From Candidatus Poribacteria bacterium (GTDB lineage: Bacteria; Poribacteria; WGA-4E; WGA-3G), in contig JAJECK010000083.1 of assembly GCA_022822085.1 (NCBI GenBank), forward strand, positions 1-47,369: a stretch of DNA of 47,369 nt, read 5' to 3'. A program made the translations under genes and the position numbers. The stretch's first letter is position 1. Every line of letters starts with the position of its first letter. The notes beneath the pieces are model-generated. The model was given only the letters and a program-made list of their open reading frames with translations, had not been told where the DNA came from and did no database searches. Below, one piece after another: positions 40,303 through 47,369 of the stretch.

Positions 40303-41457
40303 ATGAAGAAAACAATTGTTGTACTATGTATTAGTGTATTTATACTTTCATTCTTTGGGTGTGATAATGTCAAAAGAGTTCTTGCCCCAAAACCTGAACC
40401 AACTGTGAAGGTCGGTTTTGTTGTGGCTGGACAACGTGTAACCTATCCGAATGGTGCTGAAATGGCAGTAACAGAAATCAACGAACAGGGAGGGCTATTT
40501 GGGATGCCTGTTGAATTGATTGGTCATATCAATAAAGAAGCAGTCCTTGATGTCTCAGTTCAACTTGCAGAGACAATGATTGTTGATGATGGAATTGTTG
40601 CACTGATTGGACCGAATCGTTCTTCACATGCTGCTGTGGTAGGACCTGTTGCACAAAAACATCGGATACCGATGGTGACCACTACTGCTACTAATCCTAC
40701 CGTTACACAAGCAGGTGATTTTGTGTTCATGGCTTCCTTCACGGACAGTTTTCAAGGGGCAGTCATGGCACAATTTGCAAAAATGGAACTCGGACTTACT
40801 ACTGCTGCTATCATAACCCGAAAAGGTGACCTATATACCGAAGGTATATCCGAGTTCTTTGCAACAAACTTCGATATGCTTGGTGGAACTGTAGCTTTAC
40901 ATGAATTCTTTGAAGATGGCACAACAGACTTTACTGACCAACTAACGCGTATTGCCGACATGCAACCAGATGCTCTCTTCACTGCAGGTTTTGTTCAAGA
41001 TATTGCGTCCATAACACAACAAGCACGTGCAATTCCTATGCAGAATTCAAATGGAGAACCGACTATTTTTCTGGGTGCGGATTCTTGGGACAGCATCCTT
41101 TTGTTTAATGACGAAAATGCTGAGATTGAAGGCAGCTACTTCAGTGGCCACTTTTCACCAGAGACAGATGAACCGAATGCACGTGCATTTGTAGACACTT
41201 ACGAATCAGTTTATGACTCTACACCAACGGGCGGTGTTGCAGTCAGTTATGATGCTGTGAAATTATTATATGAAGCAATATTAAGAGCTGATAGTCTGGA
41301 TCCAGAAGCAATACGGGATCAACTCGCTGCTACAGAAAATTACGTTGGAGCAACGAGTGTCTTAAGATATAACGAAAACCGTCAACCGGCGAAAAGTGCT
41401 GTCATCTTTACAATCACAAATGGTGAAAAGCAGTTCTACAAACAGATTGATCCATAA
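40303..41457 (+). CDS. Substrate-binding lipoprotein, branched-chain amino acid ABC type
   Basis: 384 residues. The lipobox FFGC (Cys20) marks a lipid-anchored protein. The fold is the type I periplasmic-binding protein of LivJ-like ABC systems: VKVGFVVAGQRVTYPNGAEM, IVALIGPNRSSHAAVVGPVA, TTAAIITRKGDLYTEG and GVAVSYDAVKLLYEAI. No permease or ATPase genes are adjacent, so it is an orphan that would need a transporter elsewhere or serve as a receptor. AGAGGAG precedes the ATG. It is divergent from the sulfotransferase gene. Confidence 0.85.
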   Translation: MKKTIVVLCISVFILSFFGCDNVKRVLAPKPEPTVKVGFVVAGQRVTYPNGAEMAVTEINEQGGLFGMPVELIGHINKEAVLDVSVQLAETMIVDDGIVALIGPNRSSHAAVVGPVAQKHRIPMVTTTATNPTVTQAGDFVFMASFTDSFQGAVMAQFAKMELGLTTAAIITRKGDLYTEGISEFFATNFDMLGGTVALHEFFEDGTTDFTDQLTRIADMQPDALFTAGFVQDIASITQQARAIPMQNSNGEPTIFLGADSWDSILLFNDENAEIEGSYFSGHFSPETDEPNARAFVDTYESVYDSTPTGGVAVSYDAVKLLYEAILRADSLDPEAIRDQLAATENYVGATSVLRYNENRQPAKSAVIFTITNGEKQFYKQIDP

Positions 41458-41497
41458 AAAGTTATGTTGTCTGAACCAGGATTTTTTGGTTAACTGA

Positions 41498-41766
41498 CCT
41501 AAGTTGCTACCTATCAGATTTTAGACACACAGATGTCATTTTTAATTGAGAACAGTTCGTTATTGGTGAAATACTGTAGATCAAACTTTCAGTTTGCGGA
41601 CTAATATGCACAAACAAAATGAAGATTAAGAAAATAAATCGGTAATTTGGCGAGGTTAGGAAACCTCGCCAGCGGAGGAGCGAAACCTGCCTCGTCCGGA
41701 TAAAATAAAGGACCGAATTAATAAATTAATCTTCATAAAGTTTGTGCTACTATGTGGCAACTTAGG
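41498..41766. repeat. Outer inverted repeat enclosing a family 2 element
   Basis: CCTAAGTTGCTAC (41498-41510) is nearly the reverse complement of GTGGCAACTTAGG (41754-41766). The family 2 element at 41619-41736 lies inside. This may be an older element into which the family 2 copy was inserted. I see no gene in this 323-base gap. Confidence 0.5.
41619..41736. repeat. MITE-like element, family 2, copy B
   Basis: A 118-bp segment from ATGAAGATTAAG to TTAATCTTCAT with the internal palindrome GCGAGGTTAGGAAACCTCGC. It aligns along its whole length with the copy at 20042-20156, differing by small substitutions and indels. Confidence 0.8.
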
Positions 41767-41780
41767 TTAACTAACAACAA

Positions 41781-42899
41781 ATGATATTACAGAATACAGT
41801 TGAAACTATCAGACTGATTGCTTCTGCAGTTGTGCAGTGGCTTTTATATTCCAATCGTATACCGAAAGACTTCACACCAAAACGTATTCTTGTAATAAAA
41901 CTTGATCACATAGGAGATGTTCTATTAGCTACACCTGTCTTCTCTAATCTTCGTCAGGCATTCCCCAATACCGAGCTGCATGCACTTTGTGGTAAATGGA
42001 GTCGTGTGATACTTGATAACCACCCAAATGTAGATCAAGTAATAGAATATAATTCCCCTGTATTTTGTCGAACAGGACATCCAGTTACATTTAAGAACAC
42101 ACTTCGTCTTTTTAAGCAATTGCGAAGACAGAATTATGATATGTTAATCGAACTTCGCGGGGACTGGCGAATTATTTGGTATTCACTTTTACGATTTACC
42201 CCTCTGCGTTTGTGTCGAGCATCATTGCAGATTGCCCATAAATTAGGTTTCCCCAGATTAAGTGGTTTGCATGAAACTACCCGAAACTTGGATGTCCTTA
42301 ATCAAGTAGGAATTCCAACCACTATTCAAAACACAACCTTTGCTCTTTCAACAATAGATAAAGAATGGGCAGATAATTTGTTCACAAAAGTAAATTTCGC
42401 AAGTGAATTTCCAGTTGTTTCAATTCACCCCGGTTCACCAAATATATTAAAGCGTTGGAAATCTGATCGTTTCGCTGAATTAGCAGACTGGTTGATAGAA
42501 CAGAAGGGAGCACAAATCTTCTTTGTAGGTGTACAGGATGAAATTTCAATAATTAAACACATACAAAATCGAATGCGAGGCGAATCAACAAACATTGCGG
42601 GGAAAACTTCTATACCTCAGTTGGCATCAATTTTACAAAAAAGTGATATGTTCATTGGGAATGATAGTGGTCCAATGCATCTTGCAGCAGCTGTAGGCAC
42701 ACAGACAATTGGTCTTTTTGGTCCGGGGGATCCGCATCGATTTGGTCCTGTAGGTGAGAAGTGTCAGATAATACAGAAAAAAAATGATTGCCCTCCGTGT
42801 TCTGGTAATAAATGTCGTTACGGTGAAGAAGGTTGTATGTCAAAAATACGGGTTACTGATGTGATTGAGACTCTTGAAAAATTTGAATATTTAAGTTGA
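41781..42899 (+). CDS. Glycosyltransferase family 9 (heptosyltransferase-like)
   Basis: 372 residues of the GT-B family 9. The N-terminal motif ILVIKLDHIGDVLLATPVF and the C-terminal nucleotide-sugar-binding motif GNDSGPMHLAAAVGTQTIG (starting near residue 293) are both clear, followed by LFGPGDPHRFGPVG. Family members transfer heptose onto lipopolysaccharide core; the donor here is unknown. A Cys-rich tail (CPPCSGNKCRYGEEGC) is common in this family. It is a peripheral cytoplasmic-face enzyme. No clear ribosome site precedes the ATG, which sits directly after a repeat element. Confidence 0.88.
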   Translation: MILQNTVETIRLIASAVVQWLLYSNRIPKDFTPKRILVIKLDHIGDVLLATPVFSNLRQAFPNTELHALCGKWSRVILDNHPNVDQVIEYNSPVFCRTGHPVTFKNTLRLFKQLRRQNYDMLIELRGDWRIIWYSLLRFTPLRLCRASLQIAHKLGFPRLSGLHETTRNLDVLNQVGIPTTIQNTTFALSTIDKEWADNLFTKVNFASEFPVVSIHPGSPNILKRWKSDRFAELADWLIEQKGAQIFFVGVQDEISIIKHIQNRMRGESTNIAGKTSIPQLASILQKSDMFIGNDSGPMHLAAAVGTQTIGLFGPGDPHRFGPVGEKCQIIQKKNDCPPCSGNKCRYGEEGCMSKIRVTDVIETLEKFEYLS

Positions 42900-42978
42900 T
42901 AATTACAAATGTCAAAAAATAGAATGATTACTTCATTATTCAATCAAGATCAGACATAAAAAAATTCATAAAAATTGT

Positions 42979-43007
42979 TTACTTAAATCTCAAAATATGA
43001 TATGATG
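42979..43007 (+). promoter_or_regulatory. Possible promoter for the TonB-like DUF4159 gene
   Basis: TTTACT at 42979-42984 and TATGAT at 43002-43007 are separated by 17 bases. It lies ~285 bases before the gene, leaving a long leader. The 392-base gap contains no other gene that I can see. Confidence 0.35.
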
Positions 43008-43043
43008 GACACAGAAAAATATAATTGTATGTCACCAAGATAC

Positions 43044-43070
43044 AAGCTGCCCGATTTTGTGCAGCTTTTA
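43044..43070 (+). promoter_or_regulatory. Hairpin in the leader of the 43292 gene
   Basis: AAGCTGC (43044-43050) pairs with GCAGCTT (43061-43067) and is followed by a short T-run. It is weak as a terminator but placed where an attenuator could be. Confidence 0.25.
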
Positions 43071-43291
43071 ATAGATAATGCACTAAAACGTGCAACATAA
43101 TTTGTATAATAGTAGGTTTTACCCGATTTTCTCTGATTTCAATTATGGCATACAAATTGCATAGTCTTATTCAGGTTTTTATTTTCATTTTAGTATTAGT
43201 TTAGATTGTATAATAACAATTCGTATCAAAATTTTTATTATTAGGTAGTATAAAAAATTAATTTCGTAACATTATTTTATGAGGTGAAATA

Positions 43292-44773
43292 ATGAGTGCA
43301 AAAAGAACATCAGCTGCATTAATGACAGCATTGCTGATACACGGAATCCTTATTTTGATTGCGGGTTTCTACTTTGTAACGCAAACGAATTATTATAAGG
43401 ATTTAGTTGGAATTGAAACGCTTGAACCACCAGATCCACCAAAACCAAAGGTGCGTAAACCAATTGTTGAAAAGATTACTAAGCCAATAGTTCCGATGGA
43501 AAGCACAGTAGTTGTTGAGGAAGTTCAATCTACACCGCGTTTAACAACAGCGTTTGCACCAAAGGTTGTAGACAATGTAACCGAGACATCTTTAGAATTT
43601 TCTAACCAGGCTGTCAAGGTAGATGCACCCATCAATCCAACCGTGCCGAAGGTTGTAAACCCCAATGCTCCAATACCTGAAGTAGTTACACATACGGATT
43701 TGCCAGTGACAAATGCACCGAGTGCTTTAGCATTTGCTGGACCCGCAGCAAGCGCACCTAATGCCGGTCCCACCAACATAGTTCGTGGTATCGCAGGTAG
43801 TCCAGTGCAGGTAAAAACGAACATTTCACGTCCAGCAGGTTTAGCCATGGTTGAAAATGTTGGTGTCGCTCGCGATGCACTTGGTGATATGGTTGAGAGC
43901 ATCACGCTTGGTAATGTTGAAGTGCCCCCATTACCCAAAGGTGAACCGGGTGGAACAGTCATTGGTAAAGGTAGAGACATTCGTGGTGTGCTTCGTTTCA
44001 CACGAATACGTCATACCTTATCTGACTGGTGGGCAGATTCTTCATCCTTGAATGCGCTTACCAAATGGCTCAATGAAAAAACCAAGATCAAGACCGACAT
44101 GAATGTTGAAGGTGGTTCGCTCAAACTGACAGATGCCAATTTATACAAAACACCCCTTGCCTTTTTAACAGGTCACGATCCAGCAATGGTACGTCAACGT
44201 AACCTGCTTGGCAAACAGTATGGTGGTGGAAAAATGGATAGCCGGTTTAATGAAGCAGAAGCCGCAGGTCTCCGCAAATACCTCGTAGAAAAGGGTGGAT
44301 TCCTCGTCTTTGATGACTGCGGTGTAAATGCTCCCGCACAAGCTATGGTTCGGTTGTTCATTTCACAGATGCGTTATGTCATGCCTGAATATCAGATTGA
44401 ACGTGTTGATAACCAACACGAGATATATGATAATTTCTATGAAATGGGCGGTCCTCCCGTAGGATTTGATATTTTCTGGTGGGGTACAAGACCTCCGAGA
44501 CGAAATTATCTTGAAGGATTCTCTGTTGGTGAACAATTGTCAGTTCTTGTTGTGCGTCGTGACTATATGTGCGCAATGGAATCTGTCAGTCTCCCAACAC
44601 GAAGTGTCCACTATTCTCCGGGTGTCTATCGCTTTATGACAAACGTTGTTGTTTATGCATTGACACACGGGAAAATCTCTGATTATTCAGGATATGTCCC
44701 CGAAGACACTTTAGCACAGAAAGAGCTTCCTACTCGTGCACCAGAAGCAGCTAAAATTGGCGCAACTAAATAA
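43292..44773 (+). CDS. DUF4159 protein with TonB-like N-terminus
   Basis: 493 residues. An N-terminal transmembrane helix (ALMTALLIHGILILIAGFYF) is followed by a Pro/Lys-rich stretch (LEPPDPPKPKVRKPIVEK) as in TonB-type energy transducers, then a long Pro/Val/Asn/Ala-rich linker to about residue 225. The C-terminal ~260 residues match DUF4159: TPLAFLTGHDP, LRKYLVEKGGFLVFDDC, VDNQHEIYDNFYEMGG and YRFMTNVVVYALTHG. TonB-like N-termini normally span the periplasm, so the DUF4159 domain would be periplasmic. GAGGTG precedes the ATG. A strong terminator follows at 44816, so it is a single-gene unit. Confidence 0.8.
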   Translation: MSAKRTSAALMTALLIHGILILIAGFYFVTQTNYYKDLVGIETLEPPDPPKPKVRKPIVEKITKPIVPMESTVVVEEVQSTPRLTTAFAPKVVDNVTETSLEFSNQAVKVDAPINPTVPKVVNPNAPIPEVVTHTDLPVTNAPSALAFAGPAASAPNAGPTNIVRGIAGSPVQVKTNISRPAGLAMVENVGVARDALGDMVESITLGNVEVPPLPKGEPGGTVIGKGRDIRGVLRFTRIRHTLSDWWADSSSLNALTKWLNEKTKIKTDMNVEGGSLKLTDANLYKTPLAFLTGHDPAMVRQRNLLGKQYGGGKMDSRFNEAEAAGLRKYLVEKGGFLVFDDCGVNAPAQAMVRLFISQMRYVMPEYQIERVDNQHEIYDNFYEMGGPPVGFDIFWWGTRPPRRNYLEGFSVGEQLSVLVVRRDYMCAMESVSLPTRSVHYSPGVYRFMTNVVVYALTHGKISDYSGYVPEDTLAQKELPTRAPEAAKIGATK

Positions 44774-44815
44774 CGATACCTTTGTTGTATTTAGTTAAAT
44801 TTTAACTTAACTATA

Positions 44816-44859
44816 ATCTCCCGATAAGATACTTCACTGTACTTATCGGGAGATTTTTT
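44816..44859 (+). terminator. Strong intrinsic terminator
   Basis: A perfect 13-bp stem, ATCTCCCGATAAG (44816-44828) with CTTATCGGGAGAT (44842-44854), a 13-base loop and a run of T directly after. It ends the transcript of the DUF4159 gene. Confidence 0.9.
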
Positions 44860-44955
44860 GTATGTAACGTTTCCTTTGTGAACTAAAATATATGGATTTC
44901 TACGATAATAAATGCTATCATTAAAAAAACAAATCATTTTGAGGTGAAAAATAAA

Positions 44956-45780
44956 TTGAAACTCGGCGTATCTACTTATTCCTACTGGCATTTCACTCCT
45001 GAGCGAGTCCCAATTGAGCACGTAATAGAAGCAGCAGCACGGCTTGAACTTGATGGTATAGAGATATTACATCAACAGATGGAATCGGAAACTACCTCTT
45101 ATCTACAAAAACTCAAACGACACGCGTTTATTCATGGTCTTGATCTATATGCCTTTTCTATCCACCAAGGTTTTGTATCTCCTGACGAACAGACACGTCA
45201 AAGAAACATCAATCATACAATCCATTGCATACGGTTAGCACATGAACTTGGTATCCCTTCAATACGACTCAATTCAGGACGTTGGGGAACTATAAAATCA
45301 TTCAACGATTTAATGAAAACAGAAGGGCAAGAACCGACACTCCCCGATCATACAGAAGATGAGGCGTTTGACTGGGTTATCGCTTCAATTGAGAAATGTC
45401 TACCAGATGCAGAGAGGTATGGTGTTATACTTGGACTTGAGAATCACTGGGGATTGACTTGTACCCCTGAAGGCGTAAATCGTATCGTTTCATCTATAGA
45501 TTCAGAATGGTTAAAGGTAACGATGGATTGTGGCAATTTCCTCTCCGATCCATACGATAAATTGGAACAGATTGCATCTGAAGCAGTACTTGTCCATGCC
45601 AAGACGTATTATGGGGATGGAGAATGGTATACACTTGATCTTGATTATAGTAAGATTGGTGAGATTTTGAGGAATGTCGAATTCAAGGGTTATGTTTCCA
45701 TTGAATTTGAGGGAAAAGAGGATGCACACATCGGAGTGCCACAAAGTGTGGAAATGCTGCGAAACACCCTCAATTTATAA
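44956..45780 (+). CDS. Sugar phosphate isomerase/epimerase (TIM barrel)
   Basis: About 274 residues. I place the start at the TTG at 44956 because GAGGTG lies nine bases upstream, as in the 43292 gene; a GTG at 44944 is the alternative. The protein is a xylose-isomerase-like TIM barrel. Metal-site elements are LGLENHWGLT (Glu), TMDCGNFLSDPYD (Asp), VHAKTYYGDG (His) and YVSIEFEGKED (Glu). KLGVSTYSYWHF at the N-terminus is typical of the family. The substrate is unknown. It is convergent with the Gfo/Idh/MocA gene 25 bases away; such enzymes are often partners in sugar or cyclitol catabolism. Confidence 0.85.
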   Translation: MKLGVSTYSYWHFTPERVPIEHVIEAAARLELDGIEILHQQMESETTSYLQKLKRHAFIHGLDLYAFSIHQGFVSPDEQTRQRNINHTIHCIRLAHELGIPSIRLNSGRWGTIKSFNDLMKTEGQEPTLPDHTEDEAFDWVIASIEKCLPDAERYGVILGLENHWGLTCTPEGVNRIVSSIDSEWLKVTMDCGNFLSDPYDKLEQIASEAVLVHAKTYYGDGEWYTLDLDYSKIGEILRNVEFKGYVSIEFEGKEDAHIGVPQSVEMLRNTLNL

Positions 45781-45805
45781 CAACCATCACTCAACACTTG
45801 GTCTG

Positions 45806-46918
45806 TTAACTTGATTCCCATGGTGCCACTTCACCAACTGCAGGTGGTGCAGGAAAACGACTTGTAACATCAACAGGTTTTCCCAAATCTGATGATTCAA
45901 GTACTCGTTCACATATTTCTATTACATGACGTGCTTGTGCGCCATTGCACCGTGGGTTTCTGTCGTTGCGAATTGCATCTGCAAAATCTGCAACACCTTT
46001 ACCCCAATCCAGACCGGTAAATGCTTTTGGTGGAGAAGGTTCATCTTGCCATCCCAAATGAGGCGTAAACTTCTTTATTCCGCGTCCATCATCATGGGCT
46101 TGAAGTGAGAACCCCCCTTGTGTACCGTGTATCTCATAAGGTGGAATTTGGGATGTTACTGTAAAACTGTGATAGATGAAACCGTGTGCTCCATTTGCTT
46201 GAGGTACATCAAACTCAAGTACAGCAAATCCGTGATCTTTTTCAGTAATTTCGAACTCAGTCCCCTGTCTTGGTCCTGTAGTTAAAACCCGTTTGGGAAC
46301 GGCAACTCTTGCGAATCCATGCACTGTTTTGACGGGACCAATCATTGTTGTCATTGCAGTTAAGGGGTACGGTGCTACATCTCTAAATGGACCTGCGTGC
46401 ATCAAAAACGCATCGGCACTTGGATGCCAATGTTCTAACGGACCGCCGAAATTACCAAGTGCTGAAATCACATCACCAATTTCACCATCCCGAATTCGTT
46501 GCCACACATTCTGTTGAACATATCCAAGGATTGCAGATGGTGCACAGGCAAGTTTTAAGCCCATAGACTCTGCTGTTTCAACAAGTTCGTTTGCTTCATC
46601 AGTTTTAATTGATATTGGTTTTTCAGAATAGACATGTTTGCCTGCTTTCAGTGCAGCTAACGATACGGGATAATGTGAGATATGGAGAGTTAGATTGACA
46701 ATTGCTTCAACATTAGGGTCGTTTAACACTTCATCAAGAGATAGATATACTTTGCCACCATCTCTTTCGGCAAGGGCAGACGCGCGGCCTTCGTCTTGAT
46801 CATAGAATCCAACCAATTCAATATGATCGGGGTAAGCCTGACATCGTGGTTGATAACCACCTGCAGCTATCATCCCACAACCAACAATAACAGTTCGTAC
46901 CGGGGTAAGGTTTGACAT
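45806..46918 (-). CDS. Gfo/Idh/MocA-family oxidoreductase
   Basis: About 370 residues from the ATG at 46918, supported by AAGGAG seven bases upstream; the frame is open to 46951. The Rossmann motif is TVIVGCGMIAAGGYQPR, and the family motif is YSEKPISIKTDEANEL with the catalytic-type Lys. HLGWQDEPSPPKAFTGLDWG precedes the C-terminal helix. The substrate is probably a sugar or cyclitol. The gene is divergent from the transposase at the window edge. Confidence 0.88.
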   Translation of the reverse strand: MSNLTPVRTVIVGCGMIAAGGYQPRCQAYPDHIELVGFYDQDEGRASALAERDGGKVYLSLDEVLNDPNVEAIVNLTLHISHYPVSLAALKAGKHVYSEKPISIKTDEANELVETAESMGLKLACAPSAILGYVQQNVWQRIRDGEIGDVISALGNFGGPLEHWHPSADAFLMHAGPFRDVAPYPLTAMTTMIGPVKTVHGFARVAVPKRVLTTGPRQGTEFEITEKDHGFAVLEFDVPQANGAHGFIYHSFTVTSQIPPYEIHGTQGGFSLQAHDDGRGIKKFTPHLGWQDEPSPPKAFTGLDWGKGVADFADAIRNDRNPRCNGAQARHVIEICERVLESSDLGKPVDVTSRFPAPPAVGEVAPWESS

Positions 46919-46952
46919 TATTCTACTCCTTAATTTTAACATGGAAGTCATA

Positions 46953-46981
46953 TTGAGTAAAACCTATAAATATGTTAGAAT
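46953..46981 (+). promoter_or_regulatory. Possible promoter for the transposase
   Basis: TTGAGT at 46953-46958 and TAGAAT at 46976-46981 with 17 bases between, about 50 bases upstream of the transposase start. Confidence 0.35.
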
Positions 46982-47033
46982 AAAGATATGAACATTAATA
47001 ATTTAGGTACTATTTTTTATGAAAGGTTCTCTT

Positions 47034-47369
47034 ATGGCTAACACACCTAAAAAACAACTTAATTTCAAGAGTCTTCCGAAACAAGTTTCGCTCAAGGATT
47101 TTAACCGGTATATTAAACCCTTTTTGTCAAAAAGGAAGAAAGGGCCAAAACCTAAAATATCTTCGTACAAGATATTTAATTATATCCTCTATGTTTTACA
47201 TACAGGTATGCAATGGAATCAACTCCGACCACGGCGTAACGAAATCCATTGGTCTAATGTCTATAAATGGCATAATAGATGGTCTAAAGATGGTTCTTAT
47301 GAGAAACTTTTTGAAGCATCTGTTGAACATCTTCTTGAAAGCGATCAACTTGACACCTCTTGTTTGCAT
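47034..47369 (+). CDS. IS5-type (DUF4096) transposase, cut by the window edge
   Basis: An open frame runs to the end of the window with no stop, giving 112 residues so far. I chose the ATG at 47034 because AAAGG lies seven bases upstream; an ATG at 47019 is also in frame. The sequence KPFLSKRKKGPKPKISSYKI, then YVLHTGMQWNQLRPR and HWSNVYKWHNRWSKDGSYEKL is the N-terminal DUF4096 domain of IS5/IS4-group transposases. The catalytic DDE part would lie beyond the edge. I could not identify the left terminal inverted repeat of the IS. Confidence 0.8.
   Translation, partial: MANTPKKQLNFKSLPKQVSLKDFNRYIKPFLSKRKKGPKPKISSYKIFNYILYVLHTGMQWNQLRPRRNEIHWSNVYKWHNRWSKDGSYEKLFEASVEHLLESDQLDTSCLH

Noticed and set aside
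40303-41457. Complete branched-chain amino acid ABC transporter
   Set aside because: Only the binding lipoprotein is present; the neighbours are a sulfotransferase and a GT9 enzyme.
47034-47369. Prophage or integrative element at the right edge
   Set aside because: Only one IS-type transposase start is visible; no phage, integrase or tRNA attachment signal is present.

Overview
The window looks like a fragment of a bacterial chromosome from a Poribacteria-type organism (inference). The clues are an AT-rich composition, several Fe(II)/2-oxoglutarate dioxygenases of the PhyH type, three Gfo/Idh/MocA oxidoreductases, two sugar-isomerase TIM barrels, and large secreted WD40 proteins ending in a dockerin pair and a C-terminal cassette carrying the motif NYPNPFNPETW. 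That cassette resembles what I remember from Poribacteria. No 16S rRNA gene or other decisive marker lies here, so the assignment is by content only.

Layout. 1-776 is non-coding and full of palindromic or MITE-like debris and a 28-bp tandem repeat. 777-4413 holds a DUF2064-type glycosyltransferase, an SDR, a PhyH dioxygenase and, on the minus strand, a TIM-barrel isomerase. 4751-11249 is a plus-strand run of envelope or secreted proteins: a lipoprotein coupled to a carbohydrate-binding-like protein, a PPOX flavoprotein, a large HExxH metalloprotease with a C-terminal sorting-type domain, a lipoprotein overlapping it by ATGA, and a FAD-dependent oxidoreductase. 11306-19776 is entirely minus strand: purB, a phosphodiester glycosidase, then a four-gene envelope operon (binding protein-OmpA, VWA, binding protein-OmpA, Tat-exported DUF4159). 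20366-26500 holds a Gfo/Idh/MocA protein and a compact operon: aspartokinase, PhyH, and an unusual AAA ATPase + PD-(D/E)XK + 2OG-oxygenase fusion. 26604-37508 is a tandem block of four exported proteins; in each I count 14 WD40 blade motifs, which suggests two seven-bladed propellers. 37523-40066 is minus strand (HAD hydrolase, Gfo/Idh/MocA, sulfotransferase). 40303-46918 holds a solute-binding lipoprotein, a GT9 glycosyltransferase, a TonB-like DUF4159 protein, another TIM barrel and a third Gfo/Idh/MocA protein. The right edge cuts an IS transposase.

How it fits together. Most genes point to sugar or sugar-acid turnover, oxidative tailoring by non-haem iron enzymes, and a rich secreted or cell-surface protein set. 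Intergenic gaps are repeatedly occupied by short elements with terminal inverted repeats, in at least six families, several present in two or three copies. The most distinctive items are the three-domain ATPase/nuclease/oxygenase fusion, the 14-blade WD40 quartet with dockerin and cohesin modules, and the binding protein-OmpA/VWA/DUF4159 operon.
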